From Elymus sibiricus (lineage: Eukaryota; Streptophyta; Magnoliopsida; Poales; Poaceae): a DNA stretch of 64,000 nt. The translations under genes and the position numbers were made by a program. The stretch is taken from the NCBI GenBank assembly GCA_039707655.1, contig CM077673.1:269770288-269834287 (forward strand), written 5' to 3'. This document shows positions 10,904 to 21,906 of this stretch, piece after piece; within the stretch, counting starts at the first letter, position 1, and every line of letters begins with the position of its first letter. The notes below the pieces were generated by a model. That model worked only from the letters and a program-made list of their open reading frames with translations. It made no database searches and was not told where the DNA came from.

Positions 10904-12450
10904 TGTAGCCCCCAAGGGCCGGCTCAGTAAAATAATACTGGGCTGACATTTAGAAAATGATTGAAGGCCAGCTCATCTCCCTGAGATAACCGGGTTCGTT
11001 GATAATGTGATGAGTTGAAAAGCAACTTGCATTAGCCCCCAAGTGTCGTGGTGCATGCTTGCAGTGACATGGGACTTGCATACTTGATATAATCTTGATT
11101 TGAATAATGTAGCCCCCAAGTGCCGGGTCGTATGCCTGCAGCGACTCGGGACTATTCTTTCCATTGCAGAATAAATCATATCCATTATATGGACGATATT
11201 GCTGAATGCTTGGCATATCAATGTTGAACCATGCTCCCTGCTGTGAGATGGTATTTTTGGATGAGGGAATAACAACCATTACTCTGAAGGGACTTTGAAA
11301 ACCTCAATCATCCAATATAGGTTATGATAACCATGATAAAAATCCAGCCACATTGGCTATTTAAGATTTGAATAATATAACCCGGATTGAAAACCGGCTC
11401 CTGCAACATAAACCAGGATATCCATGCATATATGATGCATGGTATGACGATGCAATGATGATGCAATGTATGATGATGCATGCGTATGATAACAGAGTAT
11501 AAAAATGTCGGCTTTCAAGGCTCGACAAAAAGAGACTAGCTATGTTTCATTTTTTGAAAAACTCAAGTTTTGCTTCAAAGAAGCTTGGCATGAAAGCCTT
11601 TCATCCCGTAAGTTGGCTCTCACATGACATAAATCCGTCGTTTTAACCTTAACCAGTTCAGGGTTTTATGGAAAAGACTGACTGTTAAGAGTACGAACGG
11701 GCACATAGCGGAGAGACTACAGCAGACTGGTGAGTTTATCCTAGCTCTCTGTAAGCCGGCCCTCACGTGAAAAAGGCCGCCATTTTAGCCTTGACAAGTT
11801 CAGGGTCTTTAAAAAAAGATTGACTGTCAAGAGTACAGCGGGTCACCTGGTGGAGTGGCAAGTTGCAAACAGGCAGGTTTAACCCAGATATGGCATGGAA
11901 GCTGGTCAAAAGGGTATGAAAGCTATACTCGTTGAGTAGGAAGCCCCCAAGTGACCCATAACATGGCGTGGAAGCCGATCAAGAGGGTAAGATAGCCATA
12001 CTAATTGAGTAGGAAGCCCCCAAATGACCCATAATATGATAAGCCAATAAGGCAGGATACCCATGTTTGAACCGCGCATGATAGCAGCTAGTTCTCTTTG
12101 GCAACCTTTAATTTTCTGAAAACTCGAACTTGCAAGAGATGAATTCCTTTTGAACCGGATGTTGAGCCGGATATCGAGATCTCAAAACTTTGTGAGAGAC
12201 AGACTTCTCTTGAGCCGGGTTTTAAACCGGAACCTTTTTTGATAATCCGGAATCCTTCTTTTGAGCCGGAACTCTCAGATTGCTTGGCACTTTTTCAGCT
12301 GGAAATTTTCTGACAACCTTTAAGCTTTCATCAATGTGGCAGTAGCCCCTGAGATCGGGTTATTTCTTCTCCAATGACCTGGGGTTCTTGAATTTGCTGA
12401 AACTAGCAACCTTTGTTGAATCATGTCTATGTAGCCCCCGAGTCTTAAGA
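10904..12450 (-). repeat. Series of TAGCCCCC polypurine-like tracts
   Basis: TAGCCCCCAAG or close variants recur at about 10905, 11034, 11111, 11942, 12014, 12343 and 12432, read as G-rich tracts on the element strand. The surrounding DNA is rich in short phrases such as AAGCCGG and GAGCCGG. No coding frame is supported. Confidence 0.6.
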
Positions 12451-12659
12451 CGACACGAGGAGTTGGCTTGAGATTCTTCATACTGGACCGTGATATAAAC
12501 CGGCATATAGTTGAATAGCAGAACACTTGGAAAGTGTTGAAGCTGGAGGCAAAGTGGCGAGTTACTGATCTTCGCAAAACTCATTGTATCTCCTTGGCGT
12601 TGATAACACGAGATGAATCCACAGAAGGTTGAGGTCAACCGTGGCAGGTTATAAATGAC

Positions 12660-13439
12660 CACGTATGATTTGTGTCAGTAATTCGGCCAGTGGCTCATCC
12701 CAGCTGGTTGTTGAAACAAAACGCAGTGGCGGCGACTTGTACGCCTATCCATTGAGCCATCCGGTGGAGGTAGAGGCTGATAATATATCATGACTTGCTC
12801 CAGAGTTTGTTGGAATAGACCGGGTCGCGGCTCCTGAGCGTCCATTTGGTGGCCTGAGTGAGCAGGCATGACACCGGCAAGTTTATCGGACCACGGGGGC
12901 GGCGGCTCACGACCGTCCATTGAATAACGCGGTTTGGACAAATGATGACGCATGATAATATCGGAGCAACCTCCGTATCCACAGTATTATGTCACCTTTT
13001 GTAACGTACAATTGTCCTGCAATTAAAAATATTGCAGAGAGAGTAATTGTTTCGAGAGAAATATATATAAATAAACCAAACCGGATGGATATCACCTGAT
13101 TCATTTGGACGACAGACGATCCATATGCAACTTCCCTACGGATGTTCAATTTATAAGGCACACCGTAGTATTGTTTGTTGATGATCCATCAATGTGAATC
13201 GTAGTGAGCGAATTTTTCATGAGCGTCCATCGAGTGATCTCGCGTGTTGATGTAGACTCGGGAGTTTGGCTGATAATAATTTTCGTCGTCTGACGACGGA
13301 TGCGACCGGCTGATGAAGAACATATTTTTGTTGTCTGCTCGTGCTGATGAAAATTCGTCCAAGCAGATTGGCCAGCCCCCTTTTTTTTTGACCTCGTCCA
13401 TCCGGCCCCCACCTCTCTCCTTTTTTCTTATCCTTCCAC
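12660..13439. other. LARD interior, non-coding
   Basis: Medium-GC DNA with a few overlapping short frames that share no recognisable domain. A phrase like CGTCCATTGA or CGTCCATTTGG recurs, but no clean repeat unit emerges. Confidence 0.4.
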
Positions 13440-14830
13440 CGATCGTACGAAAGTCATGGGGCAATGCGCGAGCGTTCCAGAGCGAGGTGAACTGAGCGGG
13501 TGAGGCTAGGCGGGCGAGGCCGGCTCAGAGGCGCGGGAGAGCCGGAGGCCGCAGCGGCGGCTCAGCCATGGCAGAGGCCGAGCGCGGTCATGTGCGAGAG
13601 AGCCGGCCGGGCGCGGGAGTTGAGCTGCACCTGGGAGATGCCCTTGAACTCTTTGAGCTGCGACGAGGGGTAAGGCAGAAAACGCGGTGGAGAGCAGGCT
13701 GGTTGTCGCGGCGGCTCTGGGTTGTAGGCCGGCAGCTCGGTGGATGCGGCGGGGAAACTCGAGGTGCGGCAGCGGATCAAGCTGAGGCAAGGTGCGTGGT
13801 GCAGAATAGAGGTGGAGCGGAGCCACCGGGGGTGAGGTCGCAGTGGAGGTGAGGCGGAGCGCAGCGGCGACGGCGAGCCATCTGCGCGTGCATGAGTCGG
13901 CGCTGTGGCAGAGGCGAGGTGAAGCGCAGCGACGACAGCAAGGTGAGGCAAAGTGGAGACGGGTGAGGCCGGCTCGGAGGAGCGGCAAGACGGCCGGGCG
14001 CGGGAGGAGACGGGCGCGTAAGGGCGCGGTAGCGACGAGGGGGCGAGCCGGCTGGACGGTTTGAGGCGAGGCGTGGAGGCGGCCGAGCCGGCCGGGGCGC
14101 TCAGTGACGAGGCGAAGCCGGCTGCGACGCAACGGCAACTGGAACCGAGTCCATGGTGGTATTCTTTTCCTCTTGAGTGAAGTCTATTTTAAACCCTGTC
14201 ATATCTCTCTCGTTGATTCCATCGGCAGCTCCCAAAACAAGCTCTTGCTATGCTCTCGTCACTGCGGTCTCTGCGTGCGTGTCCAGGGACGTGGTATGAA
14301 CGCGGCCGTCCGTGACACTCCCGACCTTGTATATGCCGTCCGTGGAGGCCAAGCATTTCGATCGCCTTGGACGGCATCCGCCGGCAAGCCGGTGCTGCTC
14401 TTAGAAGGCTAGATCGATTCAACGTCAGTAGATGATAGACGTACGTCCAAAGCTAGCTCGTAAGCAGACAAGGAGGTTGATTGATTTTTCTAGCAGTATG
14501 TGAGCCGCGTTTGAGCAGTGGCCATCGAGTTCATCTCTCCTCCCAGGCCCACACAAGATTGCTACTACGCTGGTCACGTTGTCATGCTTATCATCCGCCG
14601 ACCGGTGTGAAGCGGCGAGCCGGCCGGCGGCTTGAGGCGATGGAGGCAGCGCGCGGCGGACGCAGACGGCACGGGAGGAGCAGCCGTTGCGGGAGGCCGG
14701 GTCGTAGGTGGAGGCAGGCAAGAGCGAGACCGAGTCGGCCATGGCAAGGCCGAGGTGGATACGGCGCGGCGGGCGGACGGCTTGACGCTGCTAGCGTCGG
14801 GTGAAGGAGCGGCAGTAGCCCCCGGCTTGT
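13440..14830. other. GC-rich CpG-dense cargo inside the LARD
   Basis: The base composition rises sharply, with many GAGCCGGC, GCGGCG and GAGGCG phrases. Open frames occur on both strands (for example 13506-14138 minus and 13843-14064 plus), but their low-complexity Arg/Ala/Pro content is what GC-rich DNA gives by chance. It could be captured gene or 5' gene sequence, or the element's own structured leader. The sequence alone does not decide. Confidence 0.4.
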
Positions 14831-15343
14831 AGATAGCAGGTGTAGCGATTTATTTAACCTTCTGGCGACTTTGTTGTCTTCATGTGATGACATAATAGCA
14901 GATCAATCCCTTTCCTCGATCCGCATGGCGTTTTGACCGGGAGACGAACAAAAACCTCCATGGAGAATTGCACGACTGGACCTTGTGTTCTGCTCGGTGA
15001 CACATGTGCTGCAGACGCCTTGCGTTCTGCTTGCCGAGAGAGAAAAAAATAATGAGCCGATCCAATTGCTCGGTGACACCGCGAATCGAATCCCAGCCGG
15101 TCTCATAAAAAGCGGCGACTGAGTCGACGGAATCCTAAACTGTCTCGTCCATCTAATTCCAGCTTCAAAGTTAATCATGTTTTTGTTCAGCAAACACTAG
15201 ATTTGCCGGCCCTGCCCATGGTTGCTCCACGGCGGGTTATCCTGCGTGGTTCTTCCGTGCAGGCTCTTCTTCATCTAACCAATTGCTAGCCTCTCGATCC
15301 CTAAAGATCTCCCTTCAAGAACACAAAAAACACCGTGCGACAG

Positions 15344-15360
15344 CCCACGGTGGGCGCCAA
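15344..15360 (-). other. Primer-binding site of the LARD
   Basis: The minus strand reads TTGGCGCCCACCGTGGG one base inside the LTR at 15362. This TGGCGCC-type site is usual for Tat-lineage and related Gypsy elements. Confidence 0.82.
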
Positions 15361-15361
15361 C

Positions 15362-16109
15362 TGTCGTGGTTTTGTCACGGCATGATGTCCTCGTGAGAGA
15401 ACTTAGGTGTGAGGCCATCGCAACTAGGTGGCGGCTTGAGAGGGGTAGGTCGGAATCGAGAGACGCGAGTTTACCGAGGTTCGGCCCTCCGATGGAGGTA
15501 AAAGCCTACGTCCTGCTTTGTGTGTATTGATGATGAGGGTGATCTCGATTACAAGGGTGTTGTCTTGCTACCTCTAATCTCGAGAGCCTCTAATCTGTCT
15601 ATCTCTAATGACTTGAACTTGTCTCTCCAAGACATGTCTATTGAGACGTCTAAAAAACTTGACCCTCTTGGGGTGCCCCGCCCCTCCTTATATAAGTTGA
15701 AGGGGCGGGTTACATGTAGAGTCCTAGTAGGATTAGGACTTAACCTATTCTGACTTCCCATCGCGGGTTTCTTATTACGGGCTTCTCCCCATGGGCTTCC
15801 GAGCCCCGGGCTTGTTATCTCCAGACAGGCGGCTTACAACCGGGCGGCTTACAGCCGGGCGGCTTACAACCGGGACTTATCTTCAGGTACTCATCTTTAG
15901 GGACTCATCTTCAGGGACTCAACTGTCTGCCGGGTCATAACTGTCTGCCGGCTTACAATCTGCCGGGTTAAGATCTGAGATGACTTAACAGGGCTGCTTA
16001 AGCCCATAGATGACTTAACGTCCGCGCGACTTAAACCCAGAAATGACTTAAGCCTTAGGGCGGCTTATCCTTATGAGCCGGGTCTTGGTCGTGGGGAATA
16101 TCCCCGACA
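15362..16109 (-). repeat. 5' LTR of the LARD
   Basis: 748 bp, beginning TGTCGTGG and ending CCCCGACA. A TATATAA box lies near 15694. The right third contains imperfect tandem phrases built on GGCGGCTTACA and GACTCATCTTCAGG. Confidence 0.85.
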
Positions 16110-16114
16110 TGACC

Positions 16115-16327
16115 CCTCCGTGACCAGCCAACCACTCCAGGAGATCAGCCGCTTCACGGTGAACCCCCTGGACATTCCCAACGCGCCCAAGGGCCTCTGC
16201 AGTGCCAATTCACCAGAGATTGAAGCTTCGCTCCACTGTCGTCGTTGCTCCGGTGAGCTCCGCCGCCCATTTGGCCCCGCACCTTGTCCATTAGCCTCGT
16301 CTTGCTCACTCAGATTTTCTGACCCGG
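16115..16327. other. Old GC-rich host sequence, third piece
   Basis: Lies between the LARD TSD and the start of the solo LTR. It has no supported frame. It joins directly to 36668 once the solo LTR and everything nested in it are removed. Confidence 0.4.
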
Positions 16328-16338
16328 TGATACATCTC

Positions 16339-17745
16339 TGATAACCCACAAGTATAGGGAATCGCAACCATTTTCGAGGGTAGAGTATTCAACCCAAATT
16401 TATAGATTCGACACAAGGGGAGCCAAAGAATACTTGAGAGTATTAGCAGTTGAGTTGTCAATTCAACCACACCTAAAGATTAAATATCTGCAGCAAAGTG
16501 CAGTAGCACAGTAGTATGATAGTTTGATGGTAGTGGTGACGGTAACAGTAGCGGTAAAAATAGTAGCAGTAGTTTTGTAGTAGTTGGAACAGCAGCAGCA
16601 GTAGTAACTTAACAAGAACAATAAGTGGAAAGCTCGTAGGCACTGGATCGGTAACTCATTGGATGATATTCGTCATGTAACAGTCATAACCTAGGGCGAT
16701 ACAGAACTAGCTCAGTTCATCAATGTAATGTAGGCATGTATTCCGTAAATAGTCATACGTGCTTATGGAAAAGAACTTGCATGACATCTTTTGTCCTACC
16801 CTCCCGTGGCAGCAGGGTCCATAAGGAAACTAAGGGATATTAAGGCCTCCTTTTAATAGAGAACTGGAACAAAGCATTAACACATGATGAATACATGAAC
16901 TCCTCAAACTACGGTCATCACCGCGAAGTATCCCAAATATTGTCACTATGGGGTTGACGGATCATAACACGTAATAGGTGCATATGACTAGGCAGTATCG
17001 GATCAAGAACATGGATATAGAGATGATAACATAAACGGTTCAGATCTGAAATCATGGCACTCGGGCCCTAGTGACAAGCATTAGGCATAGCAAAGTCATA
17101 GCAACATCAATCTCAGAATATAATGGATACTAGGGATCGAGCCCTAACAAAACTAACTCGATTACATGATGAATCTCATCCAACTCCTCACCGACCAGCA
17201 AGCCTACGAAGGAATTACTCACTCCCGGTGAGGAGCATCATGGAATTGGCGATGGAGAAAGGTTGGTGATGACGAAGACCGAAGATTCCCCTCTCCGGAG
17301 CCCCAAACGGGCTCCAGATCTGGCCTCCCGATGAAGAACGGGAGGTGGCAGCGGCTCCGTATCGTAAAACGCGATGAAACTTTCTCTCTCATTTTTTTCT
17401 CCAAAAATAGGAATTTATAGTGGCGGAATTAGGGTCAGTGGGGCCACGAGGGGGGCACAACCTACTAGGGCGCGCACAGGGGGCCTGGCGCGCCCTGGTG
17501 GGTGCTGGCCACCCTGGCCCCCCTCTTCGGTGGATTTTGGCTCCTATAATTCACATATATTCTGAAATAATTCTCCAAAAAGTTTTGTTCCATTCCGAGA
17601 ACTTTTATTTCTGCACAAAAACAACACCATGGTAGTTCTGTTGAAAACAGCGTCAGTCCGGGTTAGTTCCATTCAAATCATGTAAATTAGAGTCCAAAAC
17701 AAGGGCAAAAGGGTGAGGAAAAGTAGATACGTTGGAGACGTATCA
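16339..17745 (-). repeat. 3' LTR of the Athila-type element
   Basis: Begins TGATAACCC and ends GACGTATCA, and aligns along its length with 33686-35092. A TATAAAT box reads on the minus strand near 17413-17419. It contains GGCGCGCC-rich sequence and an AGTAG/CAG-rich simple stretch. Confidence 0.9.
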
Positions 17746-17759
17746 ACTCCCCCAAGCTT
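17746..17759 (-). other. Polypurine tract of the Athila-type element
   Basis: AAGCTTGGGGGAGT on the minus strand, directly against the 3' LTR. Confidence 0.85.
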
Positions 17760-19857
17760 ATACCTTTGCTTGTCCTCAAGCAATTCAGTTGACAAACTGA
17801 AAGTGATAAAGAAAAACTTTTATGAACTCTTTTGTTCTTGTTTACATATATATGCTTAAGTAGCACCCAGGTTTTCAGCAAAGATTATGACTAACCATGT
17901 CAACAATAACTCTTAGAAATTATATTAACTCATAACAATAACATAAGCAACTAGCGAGCAATAATAAGATATCTCAAGCGCCAACACTTTGTCAAAACAA
18001 TCATGATACAATATGACAATAGTGGTATCTTGCTAGCCCTTTCTGACCGCAAAACATAAATGCAGAGCACCTCCAAAGTTCAAGCAATGACTAAACATTG
18101 TAATTCATGGTAGAAAAGATCCAGTCATGCCGCACCCAACATCAACTATACACAATGCATGAGGATGACAATAGTGCTCTCAGGTCTGGCACTTATTTGA
18201 GAAGGTGATGACTCAACATAAAAGTAAATAGATAGTCCCTTCGCAGAGGGAAGCATGGATTTGTAGCGGTGCTAGAGCTCAAAGTTTAAAATAGAGATAG
18301 ATATAATTTTGGGAGGTACACGCTTCCTGTCAACGTCACGACCAAGAGTTATCGGTATCTTCCATGCTAAACAAATTAGCGACGGTTCCCAAGCGGTAAA
18401 AGTAAAGGTTTACTCCCCCTCCAGCAACAATCACACTCCACGACTGGCCGTATCCACGGGTACCGTCCAAACCAACAACATTCCTGGGGGAGTTTTGTTT
18501 AATTATTTTTGATTTTTGATTTTGGGACTGGGAATCCCTATTACCGCCCCTCTCGTGTAAGGACAAGTGAATAAACACTCATCATGAGAATAACCCGCTT
18601 AGCATGGAAGATACTGACCGCCCCCTGTCGCTCCATGAGCGGTCCAGGCACACAAAACAGATGTTCATTTGAATTTTTAGAGGTGGCACATGCAAATTTA
18701 CTTGGAACGACATGGTAATACCGCATATAGGTAGATATAGTGGACTCATCTGGCATAACTTGGTTTAAGGGTTTTGATGCACAAGCAGTATTCCTGCTTA
18801 GTACAGGCGAAGGCTAGCAATTAGATTAAGAAGCGGCCAGCTAGAGAGCGAAAACGGCCATGAACATGCATTACATATAATCAACATTGAATACTAGCAT
18901 GAGTATGATATGTACACCATGAACATAAATATCATGAAGGCTATGTTGGTTTTGATTCAACTACATGCGTGAACATGTGCCAAGTCAAGCCACTTGAAAC
19001 ATTCAGAGGAGGATACCATATCATCATACCGCATCACAGTCATTTTAATGCATGTTGACACCCAAGAGAAATCATTATCCACTCCTAGCTACTTAAGCAT
19101 GGCATGAACAACAATAATCTCTAATGGTCATTGCAAACATGTTTGATCATAATGAGCTGAATCATGAGATACTAGGTTAAACATATTTACAAAAACAAAA
19201 ACAAGTTGAGTTCATACCCACCTTTCTCTGCCACAGTGAATTCATCAAATGTTGTCATTATTGCTTTTCACTTGCACGACCGAACGATAAGAAGATAATA
19301 ATAGTGCAAGAGTACCGTGGACTAAGCTGGAATCTGCAAACATTTTATTCAAGAGGAGAAGACAAAGTAATATGGGCTCTTTGTTGGATAAACAATAATG
19401 CAGATGAGAGCCACTCAACAATTTCATTGTGGTCTTCTCCTAGGTATGACTCAAGTAAAAAGAAAAGAATTTCAGAGAAACACACTGAAATATTTTTTGG
19501 AGTTTTTTGGTTTTTCTTGAAGAAAGCAAATTAAAGAGGAAAAAAAATGAGAAAAAACATTTTACACGGGAAAGCTCCAAACAAGTAAAAGAAGACGCGA
19601 GAAATCTTTTTGGGTTTTCTTGTTGATGCTACAAGTAAACAAAGCTAGAAAGAAAACTAAAAAGAAGTAGGAAATATTTTTTGATTTTCTCAAGGTTTTT
19701 CAAACACACAAGAAGAAAGCGTGAAAACAAATCTAGCATGGATATTACAATGAAAAAGTGTGAACACCGACAACTGGAATGAAATGTGTGAACATGAATG
19801 TAATGTCGGTGGAAATACGTACTCCCCCAAGCTTAGGCTTTTGGCCTAGCTTGGTAA
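17760..19857 (-). other. Non-coding 3' region of the Athila-type element
   Basis: About 2.1 kb without a supported gene. Most of it (17760-18980) is shared with 8331-9468 on the other strand, which confirms that it belongs to the element. The part near 19440-19740 is A-rich with GAAAGAAAA phrases. Confidence 0.7.
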
Positions 19858-20745
19858 TCACCATCCGTAGTAGTAATAATTTGGGCGATAGCTCATTGAG
19901 GCCCTCGGAGCAGACTCAGCGACCCTCCTGGCAGCTTCAACCTCCGCGTTGTACGCATGGGCTTCGCTCTCAAGGACATAATATCTTCCCCTAGTGTGAA
20001 AATCAAAGAGAGCAGGAGCAGGCAAAGCAATAGGCACAACGTTTTTTTTATTAAATCTCAAGTTATAGGTGTAGTTGGTGGCCGTACCCGTAAGGAACTT
20101 ATGACGTTTCATGGCATCAAAGTCTAAATACTGAGTAGGTAGGATGGGGTCATTAGGCCAAGGTGAAACATTTAATCTCTCAGCTACACGGGAGGCATAG
20201 ATTCCTCCATAAAAATCACCACTAGCAGCATTAAGATGCAACCTCCGTGCAACAATTGCACCAAGGCTATAATCCTTATTCCCAGTTATGGCAGTGTGTA
20301 AGGGACTCAAATCATGAGCACACAGTGTGCTACAATCTTGTTTGCCTACGATACATTTGCCGTTAAAGAGCGCAAAATATTGTAATGATGGAAAATGGAT
20401 GCTGTTAATTCTCCCTTGTGTTAGCCCCCTATCTTCACCAAAGCAAAGATTAACTAGAAATGATTCGTACTCAGCTTTTGTTGGTTCATCGAGGGAACCC
20501 TCATATGGAAGTTTGCATGCATCGCTAAACATTTCTAACAACATGGTAAAGGAATGATCGTACAGGTTGAATGAAACTCTAGACTCACGAGGAAAATATT
20601 TAAATTTCTTTGTGAAGGTTTTCGTGAGTTCAAGATGTTGGGGGCACTTATCTGCGATGAAGGGAGCAAGCTCTGTATTGTGAATAAATTGATCAAATTC
20701 CTCCTTAATACCTGCACCTTCCATGAACTCGTCGCACGACCACAA
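19858..20745 (-). CDS. ATHILA ORF-1-like protein of the Athila-type element
   Basis: An open frame of 295 codons with no internal stop. The product has segments such as KFKYFPRESRVSFNLYD and a C-terminus rich in Tyr (PNYYYYGW). The general make-up resembles ATHILA ORF-1-type proteins of unknown function, so the family assignment is moderate. It lies downstream of where pol should be, the env position of Athila elements, but I see no signal peptide or membrane segment. Upstream, codons continue in another frame to about 20819, so a frameshift near 20745 probably cut off the N-terminus. The Tat-type insertion at 20837 then separates it from the rest of the element. The ATG used is simply the first in this frame. 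Confidence 0.55.
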   Translation of the reverse strand: MWSCDEFMEGAGIKEEFDQFIHNTELAPFIADKCPQHLELTKTFTKKFKYFPRESRVSFNLYDHSFTMLLEMFSDACKLPYEGSLDEPTKAEYESFLVNLCFGEDRGLTQGRINSIHFPSLQYFALFNGKCIVGKQDCSTLCAHDLSPLHTAITGNKDYSLGAIVARRLHLNAASGDFYGGIYASRVAERLNVSPWPNDPILPTQYLDFDAMKRHKFLTGTATNYTYNLRFNKKNVVPIALPAPALFDFHTRGRYYVLESEAHAYNAEVEAARRVAESAPRASMSYRPNYYYYGW

Positions 20746-20836
20746 GCATGATTTGGTGGTGGCATCTCACATCGAGCTTTTGCTTGGTTCAACATAAGAC
20801 TGTCGAACCGAGCTTCCACTTGATGAGGCTTCCGAG

Positions 20837-21318
20837 TGTCGGTGTCAAAACCGGAGGATCTCGGGTAGGGGGTCCCGAGCTGTGAGATTAGGATCGATGG
20901 GTTACAGGAAACGAAGGAGACGATGTTTACCCAGGTTCAGGCCCTCCTATGGAGGTAAAACCCTACGTCCTTCTTGATTATATTGATGTGTATGAAGATT
21001 ACAGAGTCGATCTACCTCGAGATCAAGTAGCCAAAACCCTAGATGAGCTTGTCTGCCCTCTACAATCTAAACCCCCTAGTTTATATAGACACCGGGGATA
21101 CCTAGGGTTTACACATGGTAAGGCTTCAGCCGGATGTAAAGACGCCGATCCTCTCATCTTGACTTGGAGTGCACGCCGCGTCTTCGGAGGTTTCCTTCTA
21201 GAATACGGGGTCACCGCACACACCAGTCCTTCCTGCGACAGCCAGAGAGCGGCCCACCAAGCCGGCCTAGGATAGATAGGCCAGCGGCCCGAGGACCCCT
21301 TAGTCCAGGACTCCCTCA
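20837..21318 (-). repeat. 3' LTR of the Tat-type element
   Basis: 482 bp, near-identical to 29752-30232 with roughly a dozen differences by eye, so a fairly young insertion. Confidence 0.92.
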
Positions 21319-21331
21319 GTAGCCCCCGAAC
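21319..21331 (-). other. Polypurine tract of the Tat-type element
   Basis: The minus strand reads GTTCGGGGGCTAC immediately before the 3' LTR. A second similar tract follows at about 21332-21340. Confidence 0.75.
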
Positions 21332-21906
21332 TAGCCCCCAATGCCAGGGGTCATGACACTTGTAGCTTCGAGTGATCAGAATCTCCGACTTGTGGGGTGA
21401 GTTCTTTTCCCCCCTTATGATCGACTGGCTTGAGTCCGGCCGCCGACGATACGTAATTATCCGAACATATAGTTATCCGGGCGCCACAAATCGCTCAAAC
21501 TCGAAGGCCGAAGCGTCAAAGCATGAACAGTATTTCCTGACAACCTTTCTGACGAAGGGTCGCGGCCTATCACGATCACTGAGTCAGTTACAAAAACTCG
21601 ATTCGCGGTTCGAGGCCGTTTCTCCATTGGCACGTCTTATCAACGCGCAGATTGTGTCCCGTTTATTACGGGATATGCTCAATGCCCTAGGTTATCCCAT
21701 GAGCGCATAACGACACGATTGTTTCGGGAAGCGGCGAGGCCTGCGGCGCAGTAAAAGGGTGGCTCTTGGTATCATGGCACCCCATAAAAAGGGACAAACC
21801 CCCAAGGCCTATTCACGCTCCAAATACGCACCCTTTGCCTCCTCAACCTTCCAAGCTCCGAGAGCCCAGATCCAGTTCTTCCTCAATCTTCCCTCCGAGC
21901 TTGGCT

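Larger units (their letters stand above)
10372..16109 (-). mobile_element. Tat-like Gypsy LARD (non-coding LTR element)
   Basis: Two LTRs begin TGTCGTGGTTTTGTCACGG at 10372 and 15362. The right one ends CCCCGACA at 16109. The minus strand carries the primer site TGGCGCCCACCGTGGG beside the right LTR, so the element reads right to left. Flanks CGACC (10367-10371) and TGACC (16110-16114) are a TSD with one CpG change. The roughly 4.4-kb interior shows no gag, protease or pol frame, which makes it a large retrotransposon derivative. Repeated TAGCCCCC tracts on the left and GC-rich DNA at 13440-14830 are its notable contents. Confidence 0.8.

Noticed and set aside
13506..14138. Minus-strand 210-codon frame in GC-rich DNA
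   Set aside because: Composition is low-complexity Arg/Ala/Pro/Leu, overlapping open frames exist on both strands, and there is no domain.
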